Assembly: GCA_965644295.1 (NCBI GenBank)
Contig: CBFFRP010000434.1
Coordinates: 146,634-210,633 of the forward strand
Length of the DNA stretch: 64,000 bases
Source of the DNA: Paraphysomonas bandaiensis
Taxonomy: Eukaryota > Chrysophyceae
Direction of reading: 5' to 3'
Of this stretch, positions 11,742-23,178 are shown piece by piece. Made by a program: the position numbers and the translations under genes. Each line of letters opens with the position of its first letter. Within the stretch, counting starts at the first letter, position 1. The notes beneath the pieces are model-generated. The model ran no database searches. It was not told where the DNA came from and worked only from the letters and a program-made list of their open reading frames with translations.

Positions 11742-12250
11742 ATGAATATGGTGATGTTGGCGTCACCGATGATCACTCAGGGGATGAGTATGAGAAAAAT
11801 AGTTACTAGCTAAGCAGTAGTGGGTTTGATTATCATGTGATCTTAATGACTAGTACTGAAAATGGATTCTACGGAGGGTTTAATTACTGGGCCGATTGAA
11901 AAACTCCATCAATACTATTGACGGGATGCTATCGAAGAATAGCATTGCAATATAGTGTTCCCTATCCCTGTTCTTATCTCACAATACATAACTTGTTCTC
12001 TCATGGTGCGATATAATTCCACTCTTGAATGCAATGTATAAATGCATTCTAAGACAAGATCCAGGAGATAAACTCGGAATAAATTCACATTAACAACCAC
12101 GCTCTATTCATCAATGAATCTCCTGAAGAACGAAGAAGATACCAGCCTTCACCACATGATGAATGTGCAAACAAGAAATATGAAACCTAGAAACCTACTA
12201 ACTAACCGGATAATGTTACCAGAAGGCTTCGCTGCCTTCTTACGTTGATG
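11742..12250. other. Intergenic stretch without recognised features
   Basis: AT-rich. No credible gene or RNA seen before the tRNA palindrome. Confidence 0.5.
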
Positions 12251-12338
12251 AATACAGCTTAACAGTCCTACACTCACGAGTTTCGTGTACAATAGAGACA
12301 CCTGTCGATGTGTACGTAAAACAACGAAGGGTTGCTGG

Positions 12339-12592
12339 CAGTCCTGCGGGATATATATACAGTAGCTCTATGTCATGTATGGAGTGTGACACTGAAAGAT
12401 CCTACACAAGGCAGGTCCCTTGGATGACATGTACAATATAATAATCTTTATTTATATATTCTAAATTTCGTAGTTCAGACATGAGGTCGTGGCGCTATAG
12501 TGTAGTTGGTTATCACTCAGGGTTCTGATTCCTGCGACCTGGGTTCGAATCCCAGTAGTGCCTTCATTTTTGTTGTGCTATTTTTGTGTATA
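12339..12592 (+). repeat. Left arm of tRNA-containing inverted repeat
   Basis: Reverse-complementary to 12784-13039 with only a few mismatches over about 255 bp (for example CATGACAT versus CATAACAT). It holds the plus-strand tRNA-Gln gene. An outer extension, CTTAACAGTCCTACACTC near 12259-12276, also matches the right side (about 13036-13056). In the left copy it is separated from the arm by about 65 extra bases. Confidence 0.93.
12491..12563 (+). tRNA. tRNA-Gln (anticodon CTG)
   Basis: Full cloverleaf: acceptor GGCGCTA pairs with TAGTGCC (one G-T), with discriminator T. The D arm is GTG/CAC. The anticodon stem CAGGG/TCCTG encloses loop TTCTGAT, giving anticodon CTG, which reads CAG (Gln). 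The T arm is CTGGG-TTCGAAT-CCCAG. A TTTTT terminator follows at about 12566. CCA is not encoded, as usual in eukaryotes, and there is no intron. Confidence 0.95.
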
Positions 12593-12783
12593 TACATTGT
12601 TTGTCAACAGTATAAAAGTAGTATAAAATTTTTTTTAATACACTTTTGGTCTGACTTCAGGACATTTCTAGGTGTATTTTTCGAGAGTGTGTGGTAGGGT
12701 AATGTCCAGGCTACGAATGTATGTACACAAAAATAGCACAACCGACACAGCTACGTCCACTTAGAAGATACGTCCACTCATAA

Positions 12784-13039
12784 TATGTACACAAAAATAG
12801 CACAACAAAAATGAAGGCACTACTGGGATTCGAACCCAGGTCGCAGGAATCAGAACCCTGAGTGATAACCAACTACACTATAGCGCCACGACCTCATGTC
12901 TGAACTACGAAATTTAGAATATATAAATAAAGATTATTATATTGTACATGTCATCCAAGGGACCTGCCTTGTGTAGGGTCTTTCAGTGTCACACTCCATA
13001 CATAACATAGAGCTACTGCATATATATCCCGCAGGACTG
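12784..13039 (-). repeat. Right arm of tRNA-containing inverted repeat
   Basis: Mirror of 12339-12592. The roughly 190-bp spacer holds two direct copies of GTACACAAAAATAGCACAAC (about 12722 and 12787). The first ATG of the 7TM-kinase gene lies only about 50 bp outside the arm, so this arm may sit in its promoter. Confidence 0.93.
12815..12887 (-). tRNA. tRNA-Gln (anticodon CTG), inverted second copy
   Basis: Identical in sequence to the copy at 12491-12563 but on the other strand, so the two genes converge tail to tail. It has its own TTTTT terminator and the same folds and anticodon. Confidence 0.95.
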
Positions 13040-13086
13040 AGTGTAGGACTGTTAAGTCTGGTGGTGCTCTGCGCCGCGAATTGACA

Positions 13087-16000
13087 ATGTGGTGTAGCGA
13101 TATTCTGGACGCATATGCAGTGAATATATACGTAAGAGAGGTGGGCGCTCTGCGTCTAGTTATCGGGCTGCTGTATGTCGTCATGATGTTTGTTACGGCC
13201 TGCTGGATTCATAGACAAAAGAAAGCAGCAGAGCTTGGTGATAAAGTGGCCGTGAACTCTGTGATCTTCCCTCTGTTTCTTAATATCATGTGGTTCTTAG
13301 CATTGTCCGATCTGTTAGTGGGACTGCTCATCATATTGGTGCCAACAGAATACAGAGAGAATGCGTCCACTTTAGCGTTCTCACTCTATCCTATAGCTTA
13401 TGCTATTCAACATATGGTCCTTGAAGGTGTAGCGTTCTTGTTAATGCAGCATGGCTGTGGATCACATGCAGCTTTTGTCTCCATTCGATACACACTCGTC
13501 TGGTGTGCTGTGACTCTCATGTGTATGTATATCTACTATGCAAGCATTCCCACATTATCACCGGTAGTGTATTGTCTGTGGTCGCTAACGCTGATAGGAT
13601 TCTACTTTCTACTGTGGGTACTTCCGGTACGCATTCTATACAGACGGGCCGCCTGTGTACAATATGCGAAGTTCTGGTGTGTGTACAGATCACTGGTACT
13701 CGTATTTACCGGCATGATACTGCTCCCGGAGTCTGCTATAAGCGAAGCGGGAAGTTGTGGGTATACAGTTATTGGCCTGATATTTTATGCTGTATGTCAC
13801 CCCATGATCCTGTACTCATCGCTCCTTGCAGACAGCAGGTGTGTAATATGCATATTCGCTGACAATGTGCATTAGAGTGATAATTTCATGAATTAATGGC
13901 ACATCTATCCCGATTCAATATGTAGGTGGTGGCAGGGTATTGTTGGAGAAGATAAGTCCGAAGGAACAATGAGGGCTCCGCTGTTAGGGGTAGACCTTTC
14001 CTTGCATTCAGCTCAGGTCCATATATACGTAACTCTCACTACATGAATAGTGGGATTAGATTTAGGCATATGTCGAGCATCATGCTCTTAATACACTAAA
14101 GTATGAGGCATTTGACACGCCACATAATTGTATTAGTTTACGAGGCACTATGTGTTATGTGTATATATTTTATTTCTGACAATTTATACTGCATGCTTTT
14201 AGGTGTTGGCTGGGGTTATGGACAAAATGAAGGGCAATCACACCACCAGACTGTTGAACTTTGCCCACATTCACCTCGACAAAAGCAGGCTTCTCGGGCA
14301 GGGCTCATTCAGCAAAGTATACAGGTAAATAACATAGTTACTCACCAGTCAATGTGTCGTTTATTCCGTTAGCACTCCACAGTGTATGTTCCTGCACTGT
14401 AAATATAGACATAGTATGCAGTATATAGTACCTTACAATATGTTATAAGACGATTATGTGGCTAAGATTGATGTTTTAAGGGGTTCATACAAGGGAGAGA
14501 TATGCGCCATCAAACTTATTTTTACAATGGATGTAACTGAGGCAGTAATCAAACGAGCCGCCGCTGAAGCGACTATTCTTTCTTCCATCCAGGTCCTCAT
14601 CATGTATGAATATCTGTGATATTTAAATGTCTTATCCCATTTCGTCTAGATGTAACTGACATCCCAGTCTAATTGTTTTGTATTTGTCAGAGCGATAACA
14701 TTGTGAAAATATTCGGCGTATCAGTTTTGCCCCCGAGGTGTGTATGTTTTAAACATGTTGAGCAGTGATGGACGAGGGTCTTTCAAATGCTAGTATTTGT
14801 AGCAGTTGTACATGTTGAAAGTATTTTGCCCTTATACACCGTTAATGTATATTGTGTTAACAGCGTGTGCATGGTTCTGGAGCTGTGCGCGTTTGGTTCT
14901 CTTTCTGAGGTGCTCAGAGGCGGTGAAGGCAAGGTGCCGCTTCTTTTGTCACTTCCAGACAGACTGTTCCTGGCCTTGGGTTGTACCAGGTAGTCCAACC
15001 CAAATTGATCGTGATATGTATGTGGAGAAGTATATTTACTTATATTTGTTTTTCCGCCATTCCATGTGCTGTATGTATTTTCGTATTAGTGATAAGTGTT
15101 AACAGGGGCGTGGCAGCTTTGCACAGGCTGGGACCACACGCTATGCACAGAGACATTAAGTCTTTTAACTTTTTAGGTAGGATTCCACGATTTCTGTGTT
15201 TTTCTGTCGGTACCGCACTTGTTGGCAAACACCGTGAGGTCTTATGTGCGATGCAGTGGATGAGCATATGAACGCCAAGCTCGCAGATTTGGAGCTGGGT
15301 CTCTGTAGTACTATTGGAGGAAGTGAGAACAATGCGGATGAATATGTTTTTGGGGATGATTTCCTCGTCAATTGGGCACCTCCAGAGGTAAAACTAATTT
15401 TGAAATTCCTCGTGTCACGCTTTTCAGGTGCTTCGAGGAGAGCCGTACAGTCAATCATCCGATATATACTCACTTTCATTGGTTCTCTGGGAGATTATGA
15501 CTGGTCTAATACCTTACAATGATATCACTGGTGGAAGAAAATCAAATAGAGTAGCTGCGGTCAACGCTGTAAGTGCTATGTACATTCATACTGGATATTG
15601 TGGGCGTACTGCACAACAAGGCATTATTGTGCCGGTGGTAATATTCGTGTGGATATTGTACAGATTATTGAAGGAGCACGACCAGACGCTTCTGGAATTA
15701 GTGATGTTGCTGAGGGATACGCTGATGCTATGTATCGGGGCTGGGCAGACAATCAGTCGGACAGACCAACTGCAGGAGGTATGGGAATAGAGCTTGCCCA
15801 GAGTATTAGTGTAACGAATATATATCCTATGCCACTGTAAAACAGATTTATCAGAGGCAATACTTGTAGCCTACGAGAGTTGTTGTCCTTCCATAATGAC
15901 AAGTATAGAGGTGATGCTCTGTGCCTACGATGTATTTTCCGTTGCATTTATGATATTGCAGTTAGACAATAATGAGTGTATGTACTTACGCAGGAACTAT

Positions 16001-16974
16001 CTGATGTCAGCATCATGATGAGAGACTTCATATCTTCGCAAGAAGGCGCTGATTATTTATCTTCGGTTCTTACTGCTACTCCAGTTAGCAACACTGATGT
16101 CCATCCGCCTCATAGCATCCTCATACGCGAGCATGCCCGTAACGAACGTACATCCTCGACAGGGCTTAGTGCAGAGAGAGAATCTTGGACGAAGATGAGC
16201 GCTGCCTCAGAAATCAGTGTCGACATACCCGCACAGCTGCCTTGTGCCCCAGCTTCTCTGCAGTGTATATACCATTCCGTGTACAAAAGCCATCTATGGT
16301 CTATTGTGGATAGTCTACAATCCCCGGTTGTAGTTGTAACTGGACAGCCTCCCCATTTATTGTTGAGGGCCTCTCGTGAGTGGTACGATACTATGCAGAT
16401 CATCCCTATCCCTGGACATTATTTTGGACGACCAATTGCCCCTGTACTCTCCCACTACTTCCCGGGTGTTGATTGCGAAGGCGGTCAATGCAGAGAGAAC
16501 TCCTTTATGAAATTTTTGGCAGAGTTAAGGGCTTGGCCAAAGTATGGACATTGCGTCCTTGCAGCAGCGCCTGTGCTATCACAACCATCCTCGAGGCACA
16601 TTTCACACCTGTCAGTGCACGGTTTTGGAGTGAAGTACAGATCCCTTCCCGACGAGTCACATCACTATGACAATGAGGGGAAGGCAATGGAAGGTACAGC
16701 CTCTACAGGGAGCACGATGGAGATTGGGGGGACTGCGTATTTTGTATTGCACATGAGTCATCTTTTTCCTGTGGATAAAACCTCTAGGATGATGCGAAGG
16801 TCATGGTGGCCAAAGAGGGATCGACAGCGCCGAACAAATAGCACAAACAGTAACAGCACTATTATAGGTAGTGGTAGGACTTGCGCGCATACTGCCAGAA
16901 GCAGCAGCATTCTGAGTAGAGGGAGCTTGAGCAGTAGTGTGTTCGCTCTTGCTAGTGGACCTGAGGATGTTTAA
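13087..16974 (+). CDS. 7TM receptor fused to TKL-type protein kinase (GPCR-TKL)
   Basis: Eleven exons keep one frame to a 924-aa product: 13087-13838, 13926-14016, 14203-14324, 14481-14592, 14691-14737, 14864-14989, 15106-15176, 15257-15387, 15428-15579, 15621-15810 and 15994-16974. Exon 1 is a multi-pass membrane region with about seven hydrophobic segments, ending ADS/RWWQG. The kinase then starts: glycine loop LLGQGSFSKVYR, Lys in EICAIKLIF, catalytic loop HRDIKSFNFL and activation-segment end WAPPEV. A C-lobe motif GWADNQSDRPTA, typical of TKL kinases, follows. The DFG position reads ADLELG, so Asp is kept but Phe-Gly is not. The last exon is a Ser-rich tail of about 330 residues without known domains. 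The splice sites at 15579/15621 (41-nt intron) and 15810/15994 are the least certain. GPCR-TKL fusions are known from oomycetes and some other protists. Confidence 0.78.
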
Positions 16975-17694
16975 CACTGCGTTATCCGTTTTAAAATTGT
17001 TGTAGCGTACTGTAGAATTAATTCGTAAACATTTTCACATGATGTATAAATACTGCTAAATATATTCCTTGTGCTAGAATCACGAGTAGGGTGAGTTGGT
17101 ACTACCATTGTGTGTATTAAGTTTGAATGCGTACCGATTAGGTTTATCTGGAAAGCTTGTCGTAGCATATATTATACATATATGGTAGTTTGGGACAAGT
17201 TCAATTGTGTTAATCGAATAGACTAAAGTGAAGTACTATTTAAAATATTGCGCTATTTTTATTGACTTACACCACACAGAATAGCTTAGTTTCCTAAGTG
17301 TATACCTGATGACGCTCCCTGCTAAGTAGCGCCAGAGCCCCTTTGAATCCTCACTGACTTAACAAAGAAAAACCAAGATTTGGAGATCTCTTTTCTGTAA
17401 TTTTATCATCAATAAATTTTCTACCGTTAAAGTCCAGATAAGTTCCATTAAGTTAAACCCGTGAAACAGCCACCTCACTGAAACCAACATGATCGTTAGA
17501 AATTTCTAACATTCACGCTGGATGACTTGATATATATAAACTTACATTTTAACTAATTAAAAAGCGGAGAAGATCTTATTAGATGCGTAGAATGATTACA
17601 TATGTAAACTATTTCATTACAGAGAAATGTTAAGATCAGGCTTAATGTACTATTATTACCAAAATACAATGAAGTACTACGGGTAAGCAATACC
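16975..17694. other. Intergenic stretch
   Basis: 3' flank of the receptor-kinase gene. AT-rich, no credible coding frame or RNA seen. Confidence 0.5.
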
Positions 17695-18080
17695 CCCTCA
17701 ACAAAGTCGGCTGGTGTTCTGAGGGATAAGAACCGGAGAGAATCTCTCCGGGAAACTAACGTGAACTGCATATATAGTCAGCAGATATTGTTCTACCCAC
17801 TCATGGCCAAATGCTTGTGTGGTACAAGGGATACTAATTACTATTAACTGTGACTTATGTAGACGTCTTTGGGCCTTGACGACACACACATAATAAACAG
17901 GCACCCACCTCAAGGGAATTCGGACCGTTCACCTTAAGAACAGAGAGCGAAATTGGCTGCACCTTGGTGCTTGCGGTGACGCACAAGCAGATTTCGTAGC
18001 GCCTAATAGAGTAGTTAAGCACTTGTTAGTTAAGTGGTTCTGACTCTTAGACGCCTATTGCTAATAACCAGACATTCACT
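17695..18080 (+). repeat. Family C repeat ending in a LINE-type tail
   Basis: Non-coding unit with GTGTTCTGAGGGATAAGAAC, AGTCAGCAGATATTGTTCT, TAGACGTCTTTGGGCC and AAACAGGCA. It then joins the LINE tail (GGCTGCACCTTGGTGC) with a hairpin at 17969-17988, loop GTGA. Related copies lie at 18673-19140 and 47521-47755. Confidence 0.7.
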
Positions 18081-18289
18081 AGAATGGAAAATACAGCTTG
18101 TGGAGTGTTTGGTGATCTGATTTTGAAATTTGAGTCATATGTTTGTTTTAACTCGTGTATTATATTGAAGTCCCTTTCAAATGACTGTCAACATCATCAT
18201 GGCTAAGATTGAAGGTAGTTTCTGTTGAAACCGACTACTGAAGTTGAATACCCTTGTTTTCTCAGTGCTAATACCCATTTCGACATGAA

Positions 18290-18672
18290 CATATCACCGT
18301 CCCTCAAGAAACCCTCAGGACCTCGATAACAACGCCGTCTCCGGCAACTTTACCTGTGCCGGAGGCCCAAACGGTGCACTGAGACAGAGCCATATTCCAA
18401 ATCTCAATCCACCTCTCTCAGCCTACACATCTAGCACTCGGTAAACTCAGGGCCTTAATACAGAACCCTGTACCTCCACAAAGCCCAATGGAGTCTCATC
18501 TCAAGGGGAGACCCCCTGATCGCACGCGCCAGTGAGTCCTTGGACACACGATCAAGGCGAACCTCACAATCGACATTAAGAACGGAAGTGGTCGCACCTT
18601 GGTGCTTGCGGCGACGCACAAGCAGCTTCTGTAGCGCTAAATAGTAGGATAATAGAGTGTGTACTGATTAGT
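18290..18672 (+). mobile_element. LINE family B 3' end (5'-truncated)
   Basis: Matches 46910-47270: the CCTCAGGACCTCGATAACAA region, CCGTCTCCGGCAACTT, TCATCTCAAGGGGAGACC (the end of the ORF, related to PKGRPPD) and then the tail. Tail hairpin at 18604-18623. No intact coding remains. Confidence 0.75.
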
Positions 18673-19140
18673 TATGGGTTGTTGGACAAAGTCGGACTCG
18701 CACCTTTTCGTGGTGTTCTGGGGGATAAGTACCGGACAGATTTCTCTGGGAAACTAACGTGAGCCGCAAACATAGTCAGCAGATATATTGTTCTGCCCAC
18801 TCATAGCCCACCAATAAGTGTCACTTGTATAGACGTCTTTGGGACCTGACGAATAAACAGGCATCCGGGAATGGGCCCACCTGAAGGGTAACCGGGGTAT
18901 TGGGCTGCATGCTGAAGTCAAGCATCCGGGATGTTCGCCTTAAGAACTCAGAGCGGAAGTGGTCGCACCTTGGTGCTTGCGGCGACGCACAAGCAGCTTC
19001 CGTAATGTTAAATAGTAGAATGAAAAAGTGTGTAGTGATTAGCTACAGGTAGAGGTCTAACTAGTTTGTCTAGCATTCATCTAGCTACTAAGCTGGTGCA
19101 AGTTTTTAACACCTACTGCTAATAATAAGACTTTCAATAT
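18673..19140 (+). repeat. Family C repeat ending in a LINE-type tail
   Basis: Same unit as 17695-18080 and 47521-47755, including GAATAAACAGGCATCCGGGA and GGGTAACCGGGGTATTGGGC. It ends in a complete family B tail (hairpin 18975-18994, terminus AATAATAAGACTTTCAATAT). Without a coding frame, and sharing its tail with a LINE, it behaves like a non-autonomous partner. Confidence 0.68.
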
Positions 19141-19439
19141 GGGTTGTTGGAAATTGCTCATTCTTAACTAGATCTCAGAGAGAATTAGTCGTTAGACTAG
19201 ATAGATTTATTAATATTGTTTACACGAAGTTGTGATTAACAACATACACTCAATTTGTTTCACGCATAATCTCCTACATATGCGAACCTCTTGTTACTAA
19301 ACATATCTTGAAAGATCAAACTATTTCAGTTTCTCAATATCATCACAGCATTTGTACATCACTATATTTCACTGTATTCTCGTACATTGTCTTCAAGTGA
19401 CATACTGAATATACTAGAATAAGATCCATATTCTAATAT
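19141..19439. other. Intergenic AT-rich stretch
   Basis: No feature recognised between two LINE-tail pieces. Confidence 0.5.
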
Positions 19440-19545
19440 GGGTAGAGGTCTAAATAGTCTGTCTAGCATTCAACTAGCAACTAGCCACTACATTGGTGCA
19501 GATTTTTAACGCCTTTTGCTAAGTAACAAAACTTTCAATATATAC
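19440..19545 (+). repeat. Extra LINE tail fragment (3' half only)
   Basis: GGGTAGAGGTCTAAATAGTC through AACTTTCAATATAT repeats the 3' half of the family B tail. The hairpin part is absent. Confidence 0.7.
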
Positions 19546-19954
19546 CCATTTCAAGTAAAAACACTTTCTTGAGGAAAAATGGGGATAATACACTATGTGT
19601 GTTACTCAAATATTTACTGCACAACGTAGAATGAAAATAATGAAAGTCGTTATACTTTAGATAGTATTTTTGATCGACTGTAATCCTTGACAACTGCCGA
19701 ATGTTACAATATAATGGCCTCCTTGTTGCTGAAATTATTTTTTGGAAGTTAAAGACTCTAACTGCACTATTATTACTGTTTTGGTGTCGATATGTGATTA
19801 AGTTTTGTCGCATACAACAACTGTCCTTTTTCACATTGTCAAAACTCATCTTATACTCTGATTAGCAACAACCAATTGCTGTTATAATATATTACATATA
19901 ACAGTCAAGCAGTACAGTGCCTCCACAATCAAGTATTGTAGCAAACTGGTGGTT
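19546..19954. other. Intergenic stretch
   Basis: Contains the 3' flank of the minus-strand transporter gene. Nothing else recognised. Confidence 0.5.
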
Positions 19955-22305
19955 TTAATGTGCTCCTATCTCTCTGTCCTCATACTGTAGAAGCGGGCGT
20001 GTAACATCTGATGCTCGCGATGTCGATATATTTCTCATGGCTGGGTTAACACGACTACCCAACAGTATTTCGATGTCCTCCAAGGACAGACCTTTCGTCT
20101 CCGGAACGAACTTGAACACAAAATATAACGCAGCGGCATCTATCACAGCAAATATACCAAACGTATTGGCCGCTCCTGCAAACAGAAAGATATCACTACC
20201 GCCACAACATGTCGCTACGTCTGCCTTTTAGAAAACGCCAACAATATATACGAAAGCTCGAATACATACGTACAAAGCAGGATATAATTCTCACCTATAC
20301 TTTCAGTGGCAAGAGGAAATAGATAGGAGGTGACCACATTCCAAAAGAAGTTCATTTGCACAGCAACAGCTACGGCCTGTCCCCTTACCTCGAGCGGGAA
20401 AACTTCCGAGATAAGTAGCCAGGAAATGGGACCAAACCCAATCTGGTACCCGCCGATATAGATAAACATTGCGGTCAAGATAACTATCTGGGAGAAAATA
20501 TGAGCGAATCATATAACTTGTTGCCTAGATGATTACAGTCTAACTCCATGTTGTATGTTGGCATGATATAATGTCCACATTATAACATCCTCATATGTGA
20601 GTCAAGAACAAAAGTTCGATACCTGTGTACCGCTGATAGACTTATCATCGTTGTCATCGTCGTCACTGGTTTTCGTGAAGCTGAAGGCTATAGCCAGTGC
20701 AACCAGAGCCACCAACATCACAGCGATCCCCACATACAGCAGAAGTTTCCTTCCGAATTTGTCCACAGTGAATACCGCCAACATGGTCATGACTAACTTG
20801 AATGCAGCTACTCCAACTGTTGCCACAGCAGCGAGCCCTGCATCATTGAATATGCTAGCTGCATAATAAAGAACCGACGGCTGGCCGGTGACCTGCGACA
20901 AAGGACATAACATTCATATTATATACCGCGCGACACTTATTACACTCATATCGTACGGCACAAACATACAACAACAGTGCTTAGCTAAATTAGACTGTGC
21001 CACAATCATCGTGTTCTGAATCTGCATGTACACGCTTGTAGATTGTAAACGGTACCTGCTGTAGAAACACCAACCCCACGCCAGCAATAAGAGCAGGCCT
21101 GAATCTGGCTGCCCACAAGCTCTTATCGAGGGGTTTAATGTGGCTGAGAGGTTCAGTTGATAAAACACCAGATGCTTGGCGGACATGGTCTCCAGCATCG
21201 ATGTCAATGCTGTGGGCATTAGACACCTTCCTGATGGCAGATGTCTGTTCCGCTACATATCCACATGAGAGCAACATATACACACATGCATCACTAACTA
21301 TATAAATTAACATGGGAAAACACAGATATTGATATGTATTGCGTTTCGGTACCCATGTCATTGAAAGCAATATCTGAAGCATGAGGTCTGAGCACCCAAT
21401 CCATTGCAGCCCTGCTTTCATCCATTCTACCCTTCATGTAAAGAAACCTCGTACTCTCTCGTAATATAGAGTACGCTCCGATTCCCATCACAGCAGCGGG
21501 TGCCATTGCAATTCCATAAGTGTAAGCCCACCCGCCGTTAGTGGAGGAGAAAAGGAACCCTATGAGATAGCCCAGTAGGATACCCAGCACTATGAAGGCT
21601 TCCTTAAGAGATACAAGGAGACCTCTTACTGACGGTGGACTCATTTCCCCAATATAAGCCGGCGCACCTAGCAAATTACATGAGCCGAGAGTGTGGGTGG
21701 AGTGCACAATTAGAAGGGAGGTGGAACACATGACGTACATATATCTACCCAATATTATCCTTTCGTCTGTTAGACGAATTGACAGGCATATAAAATTAGT
21801 CCACATACCGTGCATAGAAAATCCGATTCCACACCCATATATTACCCTCCCAAGGATCAGAACAGTCAAACCGGGCCCTGATCCCCACCCTGGCCTAGCA
21901 GCGAGGGCCTCAATAAAAGCACCAAAAAGGTACAAGCCAGCACCCACAACAAGTTCCATTCGCCTGCCCATGCTATCAGCAAGCTTGAACACTGCCATTG
22001 AGGACAGCAGAGCGCCAAGAACGGAAGCGGAAGTAACGGCTCCCTGCAGAGACGTGTTGTTGTCGAGGATCCCATCCCACTGCACGCCTGCGTGATCTCC
22101 TTTAATGATCTGCTCTACCACAAAACTAGTGGACCCCTATGAGCAAACTATCACAGTTATCTATAGGAAGAGAGGCGTTACTTACGATGTCATAGCCGAA
22201 GAGCAGCCCCCCGAGAGCAGGAAACAGAAACACAGACAGTAATGCCGGAACATAAAAATCAGGCTCAGGATTATACCCTCCACTCTTACACCGTGACTGC
22301 GTCAT
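19955..22305 (-). CDS. MFS sugar-porter family transporter
   Basis: Seven exons, all GT-AG and in frame, give 547 aa: 22305-22186, 22136-21809, 21667-21353, 21252-21056, 20892-20623, 20487-20295 and 20175-19955. Sugar-porter hallmarks are in order. LLFGYDIG in TM1 is split by intron 1. ADSMGRRMELVVG sits between TM2 and TM3. APAYIGEMSPPSVRGLLVSL is the PESPR-like region after TM4, followed by LVFLQQVTGQPSVLYYA in TM7. VDKFGRKLLLY lies after TM8, GFGPISWLLISEVFPLEVRG in TM10, and PETKGLSLEDIE at the end. About 12 membrane segments. The substrate is probably a hexose or polyol, but cannot be fixed from the sequence. The short N-terminus and the tail ending EIGAH carry no extra domain. It is divergent from the repeat protein at 23179, with the TATG array between them. 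Confidence 0.92.
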
Positions 22306-22348
22306 TTCAACTGCACTATACGAGGAAACAATAATCCAACAGCACTCA

Positions 22349-23094
22349 ATGTATGTATGTATGTATGTATGTATGTATGTATGTATGTATGTATGTATGT
22401 ATGTATGTATGTATGTATGTATGTATGTATGTATGTATGTATGTATGTATGTATGTATGTATGTATGTATGTATGTATGTATGTATGTATGTATGTATGT
22501 ATGTATGTATGTATGTATGTATGTATGTATGTATGTATGTATGTATGTACGTATGTATGTATGTATGTATGTATGTATGTATGTATGTATGTATGTATGT
22601 ATGTATGTATGTATGTATGTATGTATGTATGTATGTATGTATGTATGTATGTATGTATGTATGTATGTATGTATGTATGTATGTATGTATGTATGTATGT
22701 ATGTATGTATGTATGTATGTATGTATGTATGTATGTATGTGTATGTATGTATGTATGTATGTATGTATGTATGTATGTATGTATGTATGTATGTATGTAT
22801 GTATGTATGTATGTATGTATGTATGTATGTATGTATGTATGTATGTATGTATGTATGTATGTATGTATGTATGTATGTATGTATGTATGTATGTATGTAT
22901 GTATGTATGTATGTATGTATGTATGTATGTATGTATGTATGTATGTATGTATGTATGTATGTATGTATGTATGTATGTATGTATGTATGTATGTATGTAT
23001 GTATGTATGTATGTATGTATGTATGTATGTATGTATGTATGTATGTATGTATGTATGTATGTATGTATGTATGTATGTATGTATGTATGTATGA
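22349..23094. repeat. (TATG)n microsatellite, about 745 bp
   Basis: The longest of the three arrays. One TACG interruption near 22549 and a 2-nt slip (TGTGTATG) near 22740 divide it into sub-blocks. It starts 44 bp upstream of the transporter ATG and ends 85 bp upstream of the repeat-protein ATG. Open frames of MYVC repeats in all phases are artefacts of the array. Confidence 0.98.
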
Positions 23095-23178
23095 GAGTGT
23101 GAGGTAAGGTGTTTGTGGTATTCTATATATGAGGAATGAGGGTGCTCTGAAGTCTCTGCTTGTGGTCAGATTTGTTCA

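Noticed and set aside
15561-15620. Strong-looking donor GTAAGT at 15569 as the end of kinase exon 9
   Set aside because: Joining it to the only nearby acceptor (15620) gives a stop after a few codons. The donor at 15580 keeps the C-lobe frame, so I preferred it, with reservation.
18880-18945. 5S rRNA-like string (CTGAAGTCAAGCATCC after GGGTAACCGGGG) in the family C repeat
   Set aside because: Only about ten bases resemble the 5S box A region, and the rest of 5S rRNA is absent. Too weak to call a 5S-derived SINE.
22349-23107. Three long overlapping open frames of MYVC repeats (about 250 codons), and similar ones at 0.8-1.3 and 8.7-9.4 kb
   Set aside because: They are the translation of a tetranucleotide array, open in all phases because the unit has no stop. 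No start context or non-repeat domain supports a gene.
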